Shown here: positions 1-11,209 of the stretch, in pieces
Numbering within the stretch: the first letter of the stretch is position 1
Layout: every line of letters starts with the position of its first letter
Translations under genes and position numbers: made by a program
The notes under the pieces: generated by a model
What the model saw: the letters and a program-made list of their open reading frames with translations, nothing else
Told to the model about the DNA's origin: nothing
Databases searched by the model: none
Source of the DNA: Pseudomonadota bacterium
GTDB taxonomy: Bacteria > Desulfobacterota > Desulfovibrionia > Desulfovibrionales > Desulfovibrionaceae
Direction of reading: 5' to 3'
Length of the DNA stretch: 64,000 nucleotides
Assembly (NCBI GenBank): GCA_023419375.1
Contig: JAEZYD010000006.1
Span: 62,001-126,000, forward strand

Positions 1-21
1 TTTAGCAGCTGAATGTTTGGT

Positions 22-53
22 AAAGCCCTTCGTCATTGACGGAGGGCTTTTTT
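22..53 (+). terminator. Rho-independent terminator
   Basis: AAAGCCCT (22-29) pairs with AGGGCTTT (43-50), extended inward by CGTC/GACG around a 3-nt loop and followed by a T run to 53. It must end a gene lying left of the window, since no reading frame of its own is seen before it. Confidence 0.85.
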
Positions 54-146
54 ATGGCCTGTTTGCAGGTTTTGCTGAGGCTGAGCTGAAAAGCGGGCGT
101 GTCGAACCTCTGGCAAAGGGTTGGTAATTGTTTGAAGTAGATGATA

Positions 147-176
147 TTGTTTTTTTGTAATATGCTGTAATTATAC
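147..176 (+). promoter_or_regulatory. Candidate sigma-70 promoter of the AEC carrier gene
   Basis: TTGTTT (147-152) and TTATAC (171-176) are separated by 18 bp in an AT-rich stretch. The predicted start point is near 183, which would leave a leader of about 120 nt before the carrier gene. This rests on motif match only. Confidence 0.4.
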
Positions 177-181
177 GTCTT

Positions 182-211
182 AAAAACTGTTTGAACGAAC
201 AAACAGTTTTT
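182..211. promoter_or_regulatory. Perfect 12-bp inverted repeat, operator-like
   Basis: AAAAACTGTTTG (182-193) and CAAACAGTTTTT (200-211) are perfect inverted repeats around AACGAA. The palindrome lies just downstream of the candidate promoter at 147-176, over the predicted start point, which suits a repressor operator (TetR family operators look similar). A weak terminator is the alternative, because the right arm ends in T residues, but the stem is AT-rich and a strong terminator already lies at 22-53. Confidence 0.5.
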
Positions 212-304
212 ACTGGACAAGGCGAACAAGCCGCGCCATAGTTTCGCCGTCGCCAGCCGGACACGCCGGTGGGTGAAAAACGCATCCGAATGGAAAGGTT
301 GATT

Positions 305-1288
305 ATGTTTCAAGCGCTGTTTGCCGTCTTGCCCGTATTTCTGATTATTGGCGCGGGCGTTCTTTTGCGCAGTCGCGATGTATTGCCCGAAAACGCAGGC
401 CCTGTTCTTGGCATCTACGTGCTCAAGCTGGCTTTGCCTCTGCTGATTCTGCACCTGCTGGCCGGGGCCAGTCTGGCTGATCTTGGGCACTGGGCTTTTT
501 GGGGTGGCATCCTTGGCTCCCAGCTCGTGGTGTATTGCATCGGCTATGCGGGCGACAGAATTTTTTGTCGGCGCGGCGTGGGGCCGGGCGTCATTGCCGG
601 GCTTTCCTGTTCCGCCTGCAATGCCGCCTTTGTGGGCCTGCCCATCGTGTCCAACCTGTTCCCCGGCAATGCCACTGCCATGCTCATTGCCGGTCTGTGT
701 ACCCTCACGCCCAATGTGGTCATGATCATCGGGCAATCCCGTCTGGATGCGCTGGCCGGGTCGCTGGCCTGGGACGGCGGCAATCCCCTGAAATTTATGG
801 GCAAGCTCCTGAAAGTCTTCATCCTCGGCAACCCCATCCTGCTTTCGACCCTGGCTGGCATAGCGCTATCCGCCTCCGGGCTTGGGCTGTGGGCTCCCCT
901 TGACCGCGCGGTGAGCCTTGTGGGCTACACGGCGGCCCCCTGCATGCTGCTCGCCCTGGGGCTTGATTTGCGGCAAAAGCTGATGGTGGCCACGCGGCAG
1001 GCGCACGGACACGCCTTTGCGCGGCAAACGTGGTTTATTCTCTGTAAGCTGGTGCTGCACCCGCTGCTGTGCTGGGTCATGCTGGCGGCCTTGGGTGTTT
1101 CGGGCCTGTGGCTCGTGATCAGTGTGATTGTCAGCGCCACGGCCACGGCTCTGGTGGTGACGGTCATTGCCGAGGTGTACAGCACCGTGGCGGAAGAAGC
1201 GGCTCTTACGGCGGTGGTCGCCAACGGGCTGAGCATTTTTACTCTGACCGGCTTTGTATGGGGTTTTCAGGCCTTGGGCATGGTTTAA
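305..1288 (+). CDS. AEC-family (auxin efflux carrier type) membrane transporter
   Basis: A 327-residue, very hydrophobic protein with about ten predicted membrane segments in two halves. It has the AEC-family pattern of an N-terminal segment beginning with a few residues then a hydrophobic stretch, a Gly/Pro/Asn-rich crossover (CNAAFVGLPI, near residues 104-113) and a C-terminal repeat with a TATALVVTVIAE stretch. Family members export or import organic anions such as malate or malonate; the substrate cannot be told here. The ATG at 305 is chosen over the in-frame ATG at 290 because GGAAAGG (291-297) is a good ribosome site for it. It is monocistronic, ending at a strong bidirectional terminator, and may be controlled through the palindrome at 182-211. 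Confidence 0.85.
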   Translation: MFQALFAVLPVFLIIGAGVLLRSRDVLPENAGPVLGIYVLKLALPLLILHLLAGASLADLGHWAFWGGILGSQLVVYCIGYAGDRIFCRRGVGPGVIAGLSCSACNAAFVGLPIVSNLFPGNATAMLIAGLCTLTPNVVMIIGQSRLDALAGSLAWDGGNPLKFMGKLLKVFILGNPILLSTLAGIALSASGLGLWAPLDRAVSLVGYTAAPCMLLALGLDLRQKLMVATRQAHGHAFARQTWFILCKLVLHPLLCWVMLAALGVSGLWLVISVIVSATATALVVTVIAEVYSTVAEEAALTAVVANGLSIFTLTGFVWGFQALGMV

Positions 1289-1316
1289 GCCGAGCCTTGA
1301 AATTTGAGGAACGAAA

Positions 1317-1366
1317 AGCGGGCCTTGTTCTCCGGCGGTGATCCGGGAGCAAGGCCCGCTCTTTTA
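1317..1366. terminator. Bidirectional terminator between convergent genes
   Basis: AGCGGGCCTTG (1317-1327) and CAAGGCCCGCT (1350-1360) are perfect arms, with a T run on the plus side and AAAA before the left arm, so it can stop both the AEC gene and lipA. Confidence 0.85.
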
Positions 1367-1415
1367 TTATTGCGCGGTTGTGGCGGGTAAAAGCTGACCT
1401 GTCATTGGCCCGCAA

Positions 1416-2297
1416 TCAGGCAAAGTTGGCTGCGTGGTAGCTGCTGCGCACCAGCGGGCCGGAAAACACGTGGCGCAAACCCAGCGAGTTACCGTAGACG
1501 GCGTATTCTTCAAACTGCTCCGGCGTCACATAGCGGTCGAGCTTGTGGTGCTGGCTTGTGGGCGGCAGGTACTGGCCGATGGTCACAATGGAGCAGCCCA
1601 CCGTGCGCAGGTCCCTGAGCACCTCAAGCACCTGCGCGTCTGTTTCGCCCAGCCCCACCATGAGGCCGCTTTTGGCCGTCATGCCGCAGTCGTTCACGCG
1701 GCGCAGCAGCTCCAGGCTTTGTTCGTAATCGGCCTGGGGCCGCACCTGCGCATAGAGCGCGGGGTGCGTTTCCACATTGTGGTTGATGATATGGGGTTTG
1801 GCGTCCATGACCGTGCGCAGGGCATCGGCGTTGCCTTGAAAATCGGGAATAAGCACCTCAACGCTGCTGTCGGGGAGAGCCTGCCGCAGCGCCGTAATTA
1901 CTGAGGCAAACTGGGCGGAGCCTCCGTCTTCAAGATCGTCGCGCGTCACAGAAGTGACAACCACATGCCTGAGGGCCAAGGTCACGGCGGCCTGGGCCAC
2001 GCGCTGCGGTTCCGTGGGGTCGGGGGCGCTGGTCTGGCCGGGGTGGATATTGCAGAAGCGGCAGTTGCGCGTACAGGTTTCGCCCAGAATCAGAAATGTG
2101 GCCGTGCCGGAAGAAAAGCATTCCTGCCGGTTGGGGCAGTTGGCTTCCTTGCAGACGGTGGAAAGCCCCTGCTCGTTCAGCAGGGCGGAGGTGGTGAAAA
2201 AGCGCCTGTCGGAGGCCAGCGGACGGCGCAGCCATGCGGGCTTGCGTAGAGGAGCGTTGGCAGAACCGGAATTGTCGGAAGAATCGGGTTGGGTCAT
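1416..2297 (-). CDS. lipA: Lipoyl synthase
   Basis: A 293-residue radical-SAM enzyme that inserts two sulfurs into protein-bound octanoyl groups to make lipoyl cofactors for GcvH and 2-oxoacid dehydrogenases. Both iron-sulfur motifs are intact: C49-x4-C54-x5-C60 for the auxiliary cluster that is consumed as sulfur donor and C75-x3-C79-x2-C82 for the SAM cluster. The C-terminal RSSY motif (284-287), whose serine ligates the auxiliary cluster, is present. Length is normal. It lies 95 bp downstream of lipB on the same strand, so the two steps of lipoate assembly are probably co-expressed. Confidence 0.97.
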   Translation of the reverse strand: MTQPDSSDNSGSANAPLRKPAWLRRPLASDRRFFTTSALLNEQGLSTVCKEANCPNRQECFSSGTATFLILGETCTRNCRFCNIHPGQTSAPDPTEPQRVAQAAVTLALRHVVVTSVTRDDLEDGGSAQFASVITALRQALPDSSVEVLIPDFQGNADALRTVMDAKPHIINHNVETHPALYAQVRPQADYEQSLELLRRVNDCGMTAKSGLMVGLGETDAQVLEVLRDLRTVGCSIVTIGQYLPPTSQHHKLDRYVTPEQFEEYAVYGNSLGLRHVFSGPLVRSSYHAANFA

Positions 2298-2392
2298 CTA
2301 TTTCGTCCTTGCTGGGGCACCTGCGGCGGCAGAGTGCCGCAAATGGCCTGAACTGGTGTTGGGCTTGAAATTTGATGCGTACTGCGTGGCCG

Positions 2393-3076
2393 TTACGGTT
2401 GGCCCGCAAGCAGGGCTTCGCAGGCTTGCGCCGATTGCAGGGGCGGCAGCGGCTGGCTGAAAACGTCGCAAAAGGCCTCAAGAAAGCAGGCTTTCACAGC
2501 GTCCATGGTGGCTGGATCGCCGACTTGTTCCCGCTGCACCGAGGTGGCGGTCACGCCGTCAAGGCCGCAGGGGGTGATGATGTTGAAGAGGGAAAGATCC
2601 CTGTTCACATTCATGGCCAGACCGTGCAGGGTCACGTGGCGCTGCACGGCAATGCCCAGAGAGGCAATCTTGCTGCCGCCCACCCATACGCCGGGAAAGC
2701 CCGGCTTGCGGGCCGCTTCAATGCCAAAGTGCCGTACCGTGCGGATGGCGGTTTCTTCCACATCATTTACATAGGCCCGGACGCCCCCGGTGCGCTTTTT
2801 CAGGTTGATGACGGGGTAGGCCACCAGCTGACCGGGAAAATGGCAGGTAATATTGCCGCCGCGCGTGCTGTGCACAACATCCACCGCCGAACCCCACAGG
2901 CTGGCGAGGTTGGGGGGCAGATTCTCCTGACCGGAGTTTTTACCCAAGGTGACGGTTGGCGGATGCTCCAGAAGCAGCAGAATGTCGTCGCCGCCCTGAC
3001 GCACGTAAGCCTGCGCCTGTTTTTGTATTTCAAAGGCGCGCTGGTAGGCGGCGCAGCCGAGATCAAATGCGTACAT
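2393..3076 (-). CDS. lipB: Octanoyl-ACP:protein N-octanoyltransferase
   Basis: Transfers octanoate from acyl carrier protein to lipoyl domains, the step before LipA. The family signature RGGNITCHFPGQLVAYP is present, as are the catalytic lysine in GGSKIA (K136) and the catalytic cysteine in ITPCGLDG (C170). The ATG at 3076 is preferred because AAGG lies 5 nt upstream, giving 227 residues; an ATG at 3091 and a TTG at 3106 are in frame but lack a clear ribosome site. It lies between the BPL_N-like gene and lipA on the same strand, a likely operon. Confidence 0.95.
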   Translation of the reverse strand: MYAFDLGCAAYQRAFEIQKQAQAYVRQGGDDILLLLEHPPTVTLGKNSGQENLPPNLASLWGSAVDVVHSTRGGNITCHFPGQLVAYPVINLKKRTGGVRAYVNDVEETAIRTVRHFGIEAARKPGFPGVWVGGSKIASLGIAVQRHVTLHGLAMNVNRDLSLFNIITPCGLDGVTATSVQREQVGDPATMDAVKACFLEAFCDVFSQPLPPLQSAQACEALLAGQP

Positions 3077-3198
3077 GTGAGCCTTGGGCATTGAAGGTTG
3101 ATGCAAAACGCCCTCATAGCGGCTTGCAGCCTCGGCGTCCAGCGCTTACGGCGCGCAGAGGCGGGCATGCCGACGTGCCGGATCTGGGCGCAGCGGCA

Positions 3199-4653
3199 TC
3201 AGGCCAGATCGCAGGGCATGGAGGTCTGGGAAAGGTAGACAAGCTCCTCGGTCATTTCCAGCAGCTCTGCCAGAATGCCCCCGCCGTTCATGGGGTGCCC
3301 GAACAGCGATTCGCGCTGGTGGTCAAGGCCGCGCTTGTCAATGGCGTCCGGCATGGTGGGGGAGAGTGTTTCCGCAAGGCGGCAGGCCAGAAAATAATCT
3401 TCCGCTCCGGCGGCAAACAGAGTTTCAAGCTTGGCAAAGCGCGGGGCCACCTGCTGCCAGTAGGCCAGGGCCGCCGCAGACGGTTCAAGGCTTGCCGCCG
3501 TGCACAGGGCCGCGTGCAGGTTGTTGCAGGCCGCGCCGGGCAGGCCCGTGCGCCAGCCCCACAGCCAGTGGGTGCGCCCAAAGAAAAGGTGGTGGGCCAC
3601 AGCGAGATCAAGCAGTTCGCGCATGTGGCGCAGGGCGTCCAGCAGGGGGCCGCCCGAACCTTCCGGCCATGCGGCGCAGGGGTGGCGCAACTGCCACAGG
3701 GGCACATCCTCGCGTGTTGGCGCAAGGCCTGTCATGCTGCGCAGCAACTGGGCCAGCCACGCATTGGCATCGGGGCTGTGCGGCGTTTCAAGGTGCGAGT
3801 AGCTCAGCACATAGCGCCCCTGCCCGTAAGCTCCGGTCACGGCCATGGGCTGGCCTTCGAGAAAATCTGCCGAGAGGTTCAGGCCGTACAAGTCGCGCCA
3901 GTGAGAAAAAACCTTGGAGGGCAGGCTTTGCAGGGGCAGATCCGCCAGCCAGAAATCCGCATCCGGCGAACCGTAGGAGGCCAGCACGGTGACGTTGTCG
4001 TTCTTTTCAGGCGCAAAGCGCCCCGGCCACCAGACAGGCAACGAGGGAGAAAATATTTCAGACGATGCGCCGCTCCGGGCCTGTCGCGCGGCAGCGCGGC
4101 GAACACCGGGGCACAGGGGGGCAGTTGCGGCCGTGTCGTTGTGCCCGTTCTCGGGTGGGCTGGCTGGCTCGGCAGGCCTGCGGGGCGAAAATTCATGCCC
4201 GTTGGCAACGTGGGCGCGCACATGGCCGGAAATAAGATGGTACAGACGCTCAGGATAGGCGGCCCGAGCCCAGGGGCAGATATTCAGGCCGTGGTCGGGG
4301 TTCGGGTGGGTCAGGGCAAGGCCGGAACCGCCGCAAAAGCCCAGATAGTTGCCGCCGCGCTCCACCCACTGGCGCACGGCTTCGCGCCCGTTTTTGCCAA
4401 GGGCCGTGGCCTTGAGCCGCGCGTTGCCGCCGGGAACCAGCAGCAGGCGTACGCCCGCGCCGCCTTGATGCAGGCCGTCATTGGGGCTGACGCCCCCCGG
4501 CTTGCCTAAATACGCGCCTTCGGCTATTTCTTGTCCCTTAACCAGGCGGCAGGGCAGTCCCAGCGCGCGAACAGCGCGCCAGGCCATGAGGCCCCAGATG
4601 TGGGACGCGTCCCATAAAATGCAGATTGGCTGTGCGGCAAACATATACCGCAT
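3199..4653 (-). CDS. Biotin-protein-ligase N-terminal-like (BPL_N) glutamine-amidotransferase-fold protein
   Basis: A 484-residue protein. Its first ~130 residues look like the class I glutamine-amidotransferase-like fold found at the N terminus of eukaryotic-type biotin ligases: VPGGNA near 73-78 and GFCGGSG near 105-111, with C107 in the nucleophile position. The rest (roughly 200-484) carries a second alpha/beta part (SYSHLETP) and a helical C terminus I do not recognise. No biotin-ligase catalytic domain is visible, so biotinylation is not predicted. Function is unknown; a peptidase- or deglycase-like role is equally possible. AAGGCGG about 7 nt upstream supports the ATG at 4653. The start codons of this gene and valS are only 28 bp apart, on opposite strands. 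Confidence 0.7.
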   Translation of the reverse strand: MRYMFAAQPICILWDASHIWGLMAWRAVRALGLPCRLVKGQEIAEGAYLGKPGGVSPNDGLHQGGAGVRLLLVPGGNARLKATALGKNGREAVRQWVERGGNYLGFCGGSGLALTHPNPDHGLNICPWARAAYPERLYHLISGHVRAHVANGHEFSPRRPAEPASPPENGHNDTAATAPLCPGVRRAAARQARSGASSEIFSPSLPVWWPGRFAPEKNDNVTVLASYGSPDADFWLADLPLQSLPSKVFSHWRDLYGLNLSADFLEGQPMAVTGAYGQGRYVLSYSHLETPHSPDANAWLAQLLRSMTGLAPTREDVPLWQLRHPCAAWPEGSGGPLLDALRHMRELLDLAVAHHLFFGRTHWLWGWRTGLPGAACNNLHAALCTAASLEPSAAALAYWQQVAPRFAKLETLFAAGAEDYFLACRLAETLSPTMPDAIDKRGLDHQRESLFGHPMNGGGILAELLEMTEELVYLSQTSMPCDLA

Positions 4654-4681
4654 TATCGCCGCCTTTCATGGAGAAAGCAAG

Positions 4682-7345
<2,664 letters not shown>

Positions 7346-7353
7346 TCGTCTGT

Positions 7354-7420
7354 AACCCTGACGGGTTGCTGTTTTTATACGCGGCGCGGACGGCGGGCAC
7401 TTGCCTGTCGTCCGCGCCGC
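7354..7420 (+). terminator. Two hairpins after valS, probable terminator
   Basis: AACCC/GGGTT (7354-7358, 7363-7367) is followed by a T-rich stretch (7371-7378). Immediately after comes a perfect 12-bp stem, GCGGCGCGGACG (7381-7392) with CGTCCGCGCCGC (7409-7420), without a T run. The first could end valS transcription weakly; the second may reinforce it or fold in the leader of the efflux gene. Confidence 0.45.
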
Positions 7421-7466
7421 CGTTCCTGCGGGCGGCCTTGCTGCCCCGGTATACAAAGAGGTTTGT

Positions 7467-7811
7467 ATGACTCCTACCGCAATGGCATATGTTCAGCTTG
7501 GAGCGGCCATTCTGGTCGAGGTGGGGGCCACGGCCTGCCTCAAGCATTCAGAGGGCATGAGCCGCCTTTTGCCCACCCTTGCTTCGCTGCTCGGCTACGG
7601 CATTTCATTCTACCTGCTTTCCAAGGTGCTCAATGTGGTGCCCATGGGCATATCATACGGCATCTGGAGCGGCATTGGCATTGTGCTGGTTTCGCTTCTG
7701 GGGCTGCTGGTTTTTGGGCAGAAGCTTGATCTTGCCGCCTGTCTCGGCCTCGGGCTGATTGTGCTTGGCGTGCTTGTGATACATTTTTTTTCAGGCTCCA
7801 TGCCCCATTAA
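7467..7811 (+). CDS. Small multidrug resistance (EmrE/Qac-type) efflux protein
   Basis: A 114-residue inner-membrane protein with four membrane segments. The essential proton/substrate glutamate is E18 (ILVEVGATAC). The loop-3 segment GISYGIWSGIGIV and the ending (GQKLDLAACLGLGLIVLGV) follow E. coli EmrE closely, so it belongs with the Qac-type drug exporters rather than the guanidinium exporters of the same family. Such proteins work as antiparallel dimers exchanging lipophilic cations for protons. AAAGAGG lies 5 nt before the ATG at 7467. It stands alone between valS and the str operon. Confidence 0.92.
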   Translation: MTPTAMAYVQLGAAILVEVGATACLKHSEGMSRLLPTLASLLGYGISFYLLSKVLNVVPMGISYGIWSGIGIVLVSLLGLLVFGQKLDLAACLGLGLIVLGVLVIHFFSGSMPH

Positions 7812-7846
7812 AATGAAGTTGCGCTGATCGCCAGTGCGCTAACAGC

Positions 7847-7874
7847 TTGTTTTTTTGTCAGGCTCTGGTATAAA
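7847..7874 (+). promoter_or_regulatory. Candidate promoter of the str operon
   Basis: TTGTTT (7847-7852), 16-bp spacer, TATAAA (7869-7874). Transcription would begin near 7881, upstream of the stem-loop at 7891-7936. A second possibility is TTGACA (7914-7919), spacer 17, TATGTC (7937-7942), whose -35 box would sit in the loop of that stem. Confidence 0.45.
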
Positions 7875-7890
7875 AATAAATTTTTTGTGC

Positions 7891-7936
7891 GCGTTTCCGC
7901 CGAGGACAGCCTATTGACAGGCTTCGGCGGAAACGC
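7891..7936 (+). promoter_or_regulatory. 18-bp stem-loop upstream of rpsL
   Basis: GCGTTTCCGCCGA (7891-7903) pairs perfectly with TCGGCGGAAACGC (7924-7936). Inside, after a 4-nt bulge, AGCCT (7908-7912) pairs with AGGCT (7919-7923) around a 6-nt loop. No T run follows, so it is a poor intrinsic terminator. It may be a leader structure of the ribosomal-protein mRNA or a DNA operator. Confidence 0.6.
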
Positions 7937-7995
7937 TATGTCCTGTCGTTCAAAAAGCTCATTTTTGAGCGCAATATCCCATATGGAGGGAAATA

Positions 7996-8367
7996 ATGCC
8001 CACGATTAACCAGCTTATCCGCATCGAGCGGAAGGCCGTGGTGAAGCGCAAGAAGACCCCCGCCCTGCAGGCTTGCCCGCAGCGCCGTGGCGTTTGCACC
8101 CGCGTTTACACCACCACCCCGAAAAAGCCTAACTCGGCTCTGCGTAAGGTCGCCCGTGTGCGCCTGACCAACGGCATCGAAGTTACGGCCTACATCCCCG
8201 GCGAAGGCCACAACCTTCAGGAACACTCCGTGGTCATCATCCGCGGCGGTCGTGTAAAAGACTTGCCCGGTGTCCGTTACCACATCGTGCGCGGTACCCT
8301 TGATACGTCCGGCGTGGCCGATCGTCGCAAGAGCCGTTCCAAGTACGGCGCCAAGCGTCCCAAGTAG
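7996..8367 (+). CDS. rpsL: 30S ribosomal protein S12
   Basis: A 123-residue decoding-centre protein. The conserved TPKKPNSALRK (41-51) and RGGRVKDLPGVRYH (83-96) loops are intact. Lys43 and Lys88, where streptomycin-resistance substitutions usually fall, are wild type, and Asp89 is the usual methylthiolation site. GGAGGG lies 5 nt before the start. First gene of rpsL-rpsG-fusA. Confidence 0.99.
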   Translation: MPTINQLIRIERKAVVKRKKTPALQACPQRRGVCTRVYTTTPKKPNSALRKVARVRLTNGIEVTAYIPGEGHNLQEHSVVIIRGGRVKDLPGVRYHIVRGTLDTSGVADRRKSRSKYGAKRPK

Positions 8368-8477
8368 TTTTATTCTTTCGGCGCGTGCCATGCGGCCCGC
8401 CTGGCTGCTTCCCTCGGGGAGCGCCGGTCGCCGCGGGGTTTGGTGCCGCCGCAAAACAAGCATGAAGGAGAAACCCC

Positions 8478-8948
8478 ATGCCCCGTAAAGGTCCTATTCC
8501 CAAGAGGGAAGTGCTGCCCGATCCGTTGTACTCCAGCCGCCTTGTCACCAAGTTTGTGAACAGGCTTATGTTCGACGGCAAAAAGGGTGCAGCCGAAAAG
8601 ATTTTCTACAGCTCCCTTGAGACCCTGGCTGAAAAGACGGGCGAAGAACCCATGCGCGCCTTTGAAAAGGCCCTGGACAACGTGAAGCCCCACATGGAAG
8701 TCAAGGCCCGCCGCGTTGGCGGCGCCACCTATCAGGTGCCCATGGAAGTGCGCCCGGAACGTCAGGTTTCCCTGTCGATCCGCTGGCTTATCAACTATGC
8801 CCGTTCGCGCGGTGAAAAAGGCATGACTGCCAAACTTTCCGCCGAACTGCTGGATGCTTTCAACGGTCGCGGCGGCGCGGTGAAAAAGCGTGAAGACACG
8901 CACCGCATGGCCGACGCGAACAAGGCTTTCGCTCACTACCGCTGGTAA
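8478..8948 (+). CDS. rpsG: 30S ribosomal protein S7
   Basis: A 156-residue primary 16S rRNA-binding protein that nucleates the head of the 30S subunit. It begins MPRKGPIPKREVLPD and ends in the typical HRMADANKAFAHYRW tail. AAGGAG precedes the start. It is 110 bp after rpsL and 102 bp before fusA on the same strand; no promoter or terminator is evident in either gap. Confidence 0.99.
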   Translation: MPRKGPIPKREVLPDPLYSSRLVTKFVNRLMFDGKKGAAEKIFYSSLETLAEKTGEEPMRAFEKALDNVKPHMEVKARRVGGATYQVPMEVRPERQVSLSIRWLINYARSRGEKGMTAKLSAELLDAFNGRGGAVKKREDTHRMADANKAFAHYRW

Positions 8949-9050
8949 GAGGGCCTTCCGTTTTTTATCTGAATTCAGCCCGACGCCGCGTCCGCAAGGA
9001 AGCGGCGTCGGCTTTGCACCACACCGCATCCGCAGTATGGAGGAAACACC

Positions 9051-11129
9051 GTGTCCCGCACCGTTGCTGTAAACAAACAGCGTAATATCGGCATTATGGC
9101 CCATATTGACGCAGGCAAGACTACCACCACCGAACGCATTCTTTTCTATACCGGCGTTAACCACAAGATCGGCGAAACGCACGACGGCGCCTCCACCATG
9201 GACTGGATGGAGCAGGAACAGGAACGCGGCATTACCATTACTTCCGCCGCCACCACCTGCTTCTGGAAAGACTGCCGCGTCAACATCATCGACACCCCCG
9301 GCCACGTTGACTTCACCATTGAAGTGGAACGTTCGCTGCGCGTGCTCGACGGTGCCGTGTGCGTGTTCGACGCCGTTGCCGGCGTGGAACCCCAGTCTGA
9401 AACCGTGTGGCGTCAGGCTGACCGCTACAATGTTCCCCGCATCTGCTTTGTGAACAAGATGGACCGTATCGGCGCCAACTTCTTCCGCTGCGTGGACATG
9501 ATTCACGACCGCCTTGGCGCCAAGGCCGTGCCGTTGCAGTTGCCCATCGGCAGCGAAGACAAGTTTGAAGGCGTGGTGGATCTGGTGCGCGGGCATGCCA
9601 TCCGTTTTGACAAGAGCTCCAAGGGCGCGGAATTCAGCGTTGAAGACGTGCCTGCCGACATGAAGGATCTTTACGAAGAAAAGCATCACGAGATGCTTGA
9701 AGCGGTGGCCGAGGAAGACGAAGCCCTGCTCGAAAAGTACCTCGGCGGCGAGACCCTTTCCGAAGAAGAAATCATTTCCTGCATCCGCAAGGCCACCATT
9801 GCCCGCAACATCGTGCCGGTGCTGCTGGGTTCCGCCTTCCGCAACATGGGTGTGCAGCCCCTGCTGGACGCCGTGGTGGATTACCTGCCTTCTCCGGTGG
9901 ACATCCCGCCCATGCCCGGCCACATTGCCGGCAAGCCCGAAGAGATTGTGGAATGCCATTGCGACGACAAGGAACCCCTTGCCGGTCTGGTGTTCAAGCT
10001 CTTCTCCGACCCCTTCATCGGTCACTTGTCCTTCTTCCGTATTTACTCCGGCTTCCTCGAATCCGGCATGACCGTGTACAACGCCAACACCGGCAAGCGC
10101 GAACGCATTGGCCGCATCCTGAAGATGCACGCCAACAAGCGTGAAGACGTGAAATGGGCTGGCGCTGGCGACATCGTGGCTCTGGTGGGTCTGAAAAACG
10201 CCTCCACCGGCGACACCCTGTGCGACGAAAAGCGCGAAGTCATTCTGGAATCGCTGAACATTCCTGATCCGGTTATCGAAGTCGCCATCGAGCCCAAGAC
10301 CAAGGCCGACCGCGATGCTCTTTCCGCCGCTCTGAACAAGCTGGCCAAGGAAGACCCCTCGTTCCGCGTGAAGGGCGACGATGAAACCAACCAGACCCTG
10401 ATCGCCGGTATGGGCGAACTGCATCTGGAAATCATCGTTGACCGCCTCACTCGCGAATTCGGCGTGAACGCCAACGTGGGCAAGCCCCAGGTTGCCTACC
10501 GCGAAACCATTTCCAAGCCTGCCAAGTCGGACCTCAAGTACGCCAAGCAGTCTGGTGGTCGCGGTCAGTACGGTCACGTTGTCATCGAGGTTGAACCCAA
10601 CCCCGGCAACGGTTACCAGTTCGTCAACGCCATCACCGGCGGTGTCATTCCCAAGGAATACATCCCCGCTGTGGACAAGGGTATCAACGATGCCCTGAAG
10701 TCCGGCGTGCTCGCTGGCTTCCCCGTGGTGGACGTGAAGGTTACCCTGGTGTTCGGTTCGTACCACGAAGTCGACTCCTCGGAACAGGCCTTCTACGTGG
10801 CTGGCTCCATGGCCATCAAGGACGGCATGCGCAAGGCTACCCCTGTGCTGCTCGAACCCATCATGGACGTGGAAGTGGTTACCCCTGAAGAATACCTCGG
10901 CGACGTCATGGGCGACCTCAATGGCCGCCGTGGCCGCGTGCAGAGCATGGAAGCCCGCGCTGGCGGCGCGCAGAGCGTGCGCGCTCAGGTGCCGCTTTCC
11001 GCCATGTTCGGCTATGCCACTGACCTGCGTTCGCGTACTCAGGGCCGCGCCACCTTCACCATGCAGTTCGACCACTACGAACGCGTGCCCCAGGCCATTG
11101 CCGAAGAAATCCAGAAGAGCCGTACATAG
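9051..11129 (+). CDS. fusA: Elongation factor G
   Basis: A 692-residue translational GTPase driving ribosome translocation and, with RRF, recycling. The G1 loop AHIDAGKTTT is at residues 17-26, the switch-II motif DTPGHVDF follows, and NKMD is the G4 motif; domains II-V are full length. Translation starts at GTG (9051) with GGAGG upstream. Third gene of the str operon; no tuf gene follows, which departs from the classical rpsL-rpsG-fusA-tuf order. Confidence 0.99.
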   Translation: MSRTVAVNKQRNIGIMAHIDAGKTTTTERILFYTGVNHKIGETHDGASTMDWMEQEQERGITITSAATTCFWKDCRVNIIDTPGHVDFTIEVERSLRVLDGAVCVFDAVAGVEPQSETVWRQADRYNVPRICFVNKMDRIGANFFRCVDMIHDRLGAKAVPLQLPIGSEDKFEGVVDLVRGHAIRFDKSSKGAEFSVEDVPADMKDLYEEKHHEMLEAVAEEDEALLEKYLGGETLSEEEIISCIRKATIARNIVPVLLGSAFRNMGVQPLLDAVVDYLPSPVDIPPMPGHIAGKPEEIVECHCDDKEPLAGLVFKLFSDPFIGHLSFFRIYSGFLESGMTVYNANTGKRERIGRILKMHANKREDVKWAGAGDIVALVGLKNASTGDTLCDEKREVILESLNIPDPVIEVAIEPKTKADRDALSAALNKLAKEDPSFRVKGDDETNQTLIAGMGELHLEIIVDRLTREFGVNANVGKPQVAYRETISKPAKSDLKYAKQSGGRGQYGHVVIEVEPNPGNGYQFVNAITGGVIPKEYIPAVDKGINDALKSGVLAGFPVVDVKVTLVFGSYHEVDSSEQAFYVAGSMAIKDGMRKATPVLLEPIMDVEVVTPEEYLGDVMGDLNGRRGRVQSMEARAGGAQSVRAQVPLSAMFGYATDLRSRTQGRATFTMQFDHYERVPQAIAEEIQKSRT

Positions 11130-11166
11130 TCTGAGCCTGGCGGCCTAGCCGCTCGGGGCTTTATAC

Positions 11167-11209
11167 GGCGGGGGAGGAAGCGATGAGCTTTCTCCCCCGC
11201 CTTGCTTGT
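11167..11209 (+). terminator. Probable terminator of the str operon
   Basis: GGCGGGGGAG (11167-11176) pairs with CTCCCCCGCC (11192-11201), followed by the moderately T-rich TTGCTTGT. It lies 37 bp after fusA and before argJ. Confidence 0.6.

Noticed and set aside
2..736. A 244-codon frame on the minus strand at the window start
   Set aside because: Most of it lies antisense to the transporter gene, and it runs through a terminator, a promoter-like region and a palindrome.
7346..7466. Guanidine riboswitch before the EmrE-like gene
   Set aside because: The hairpins there lack the ACGR loops and other conserved elements I know for guanidine RNAs, and the protein looks like the drug-exporting Qac type.
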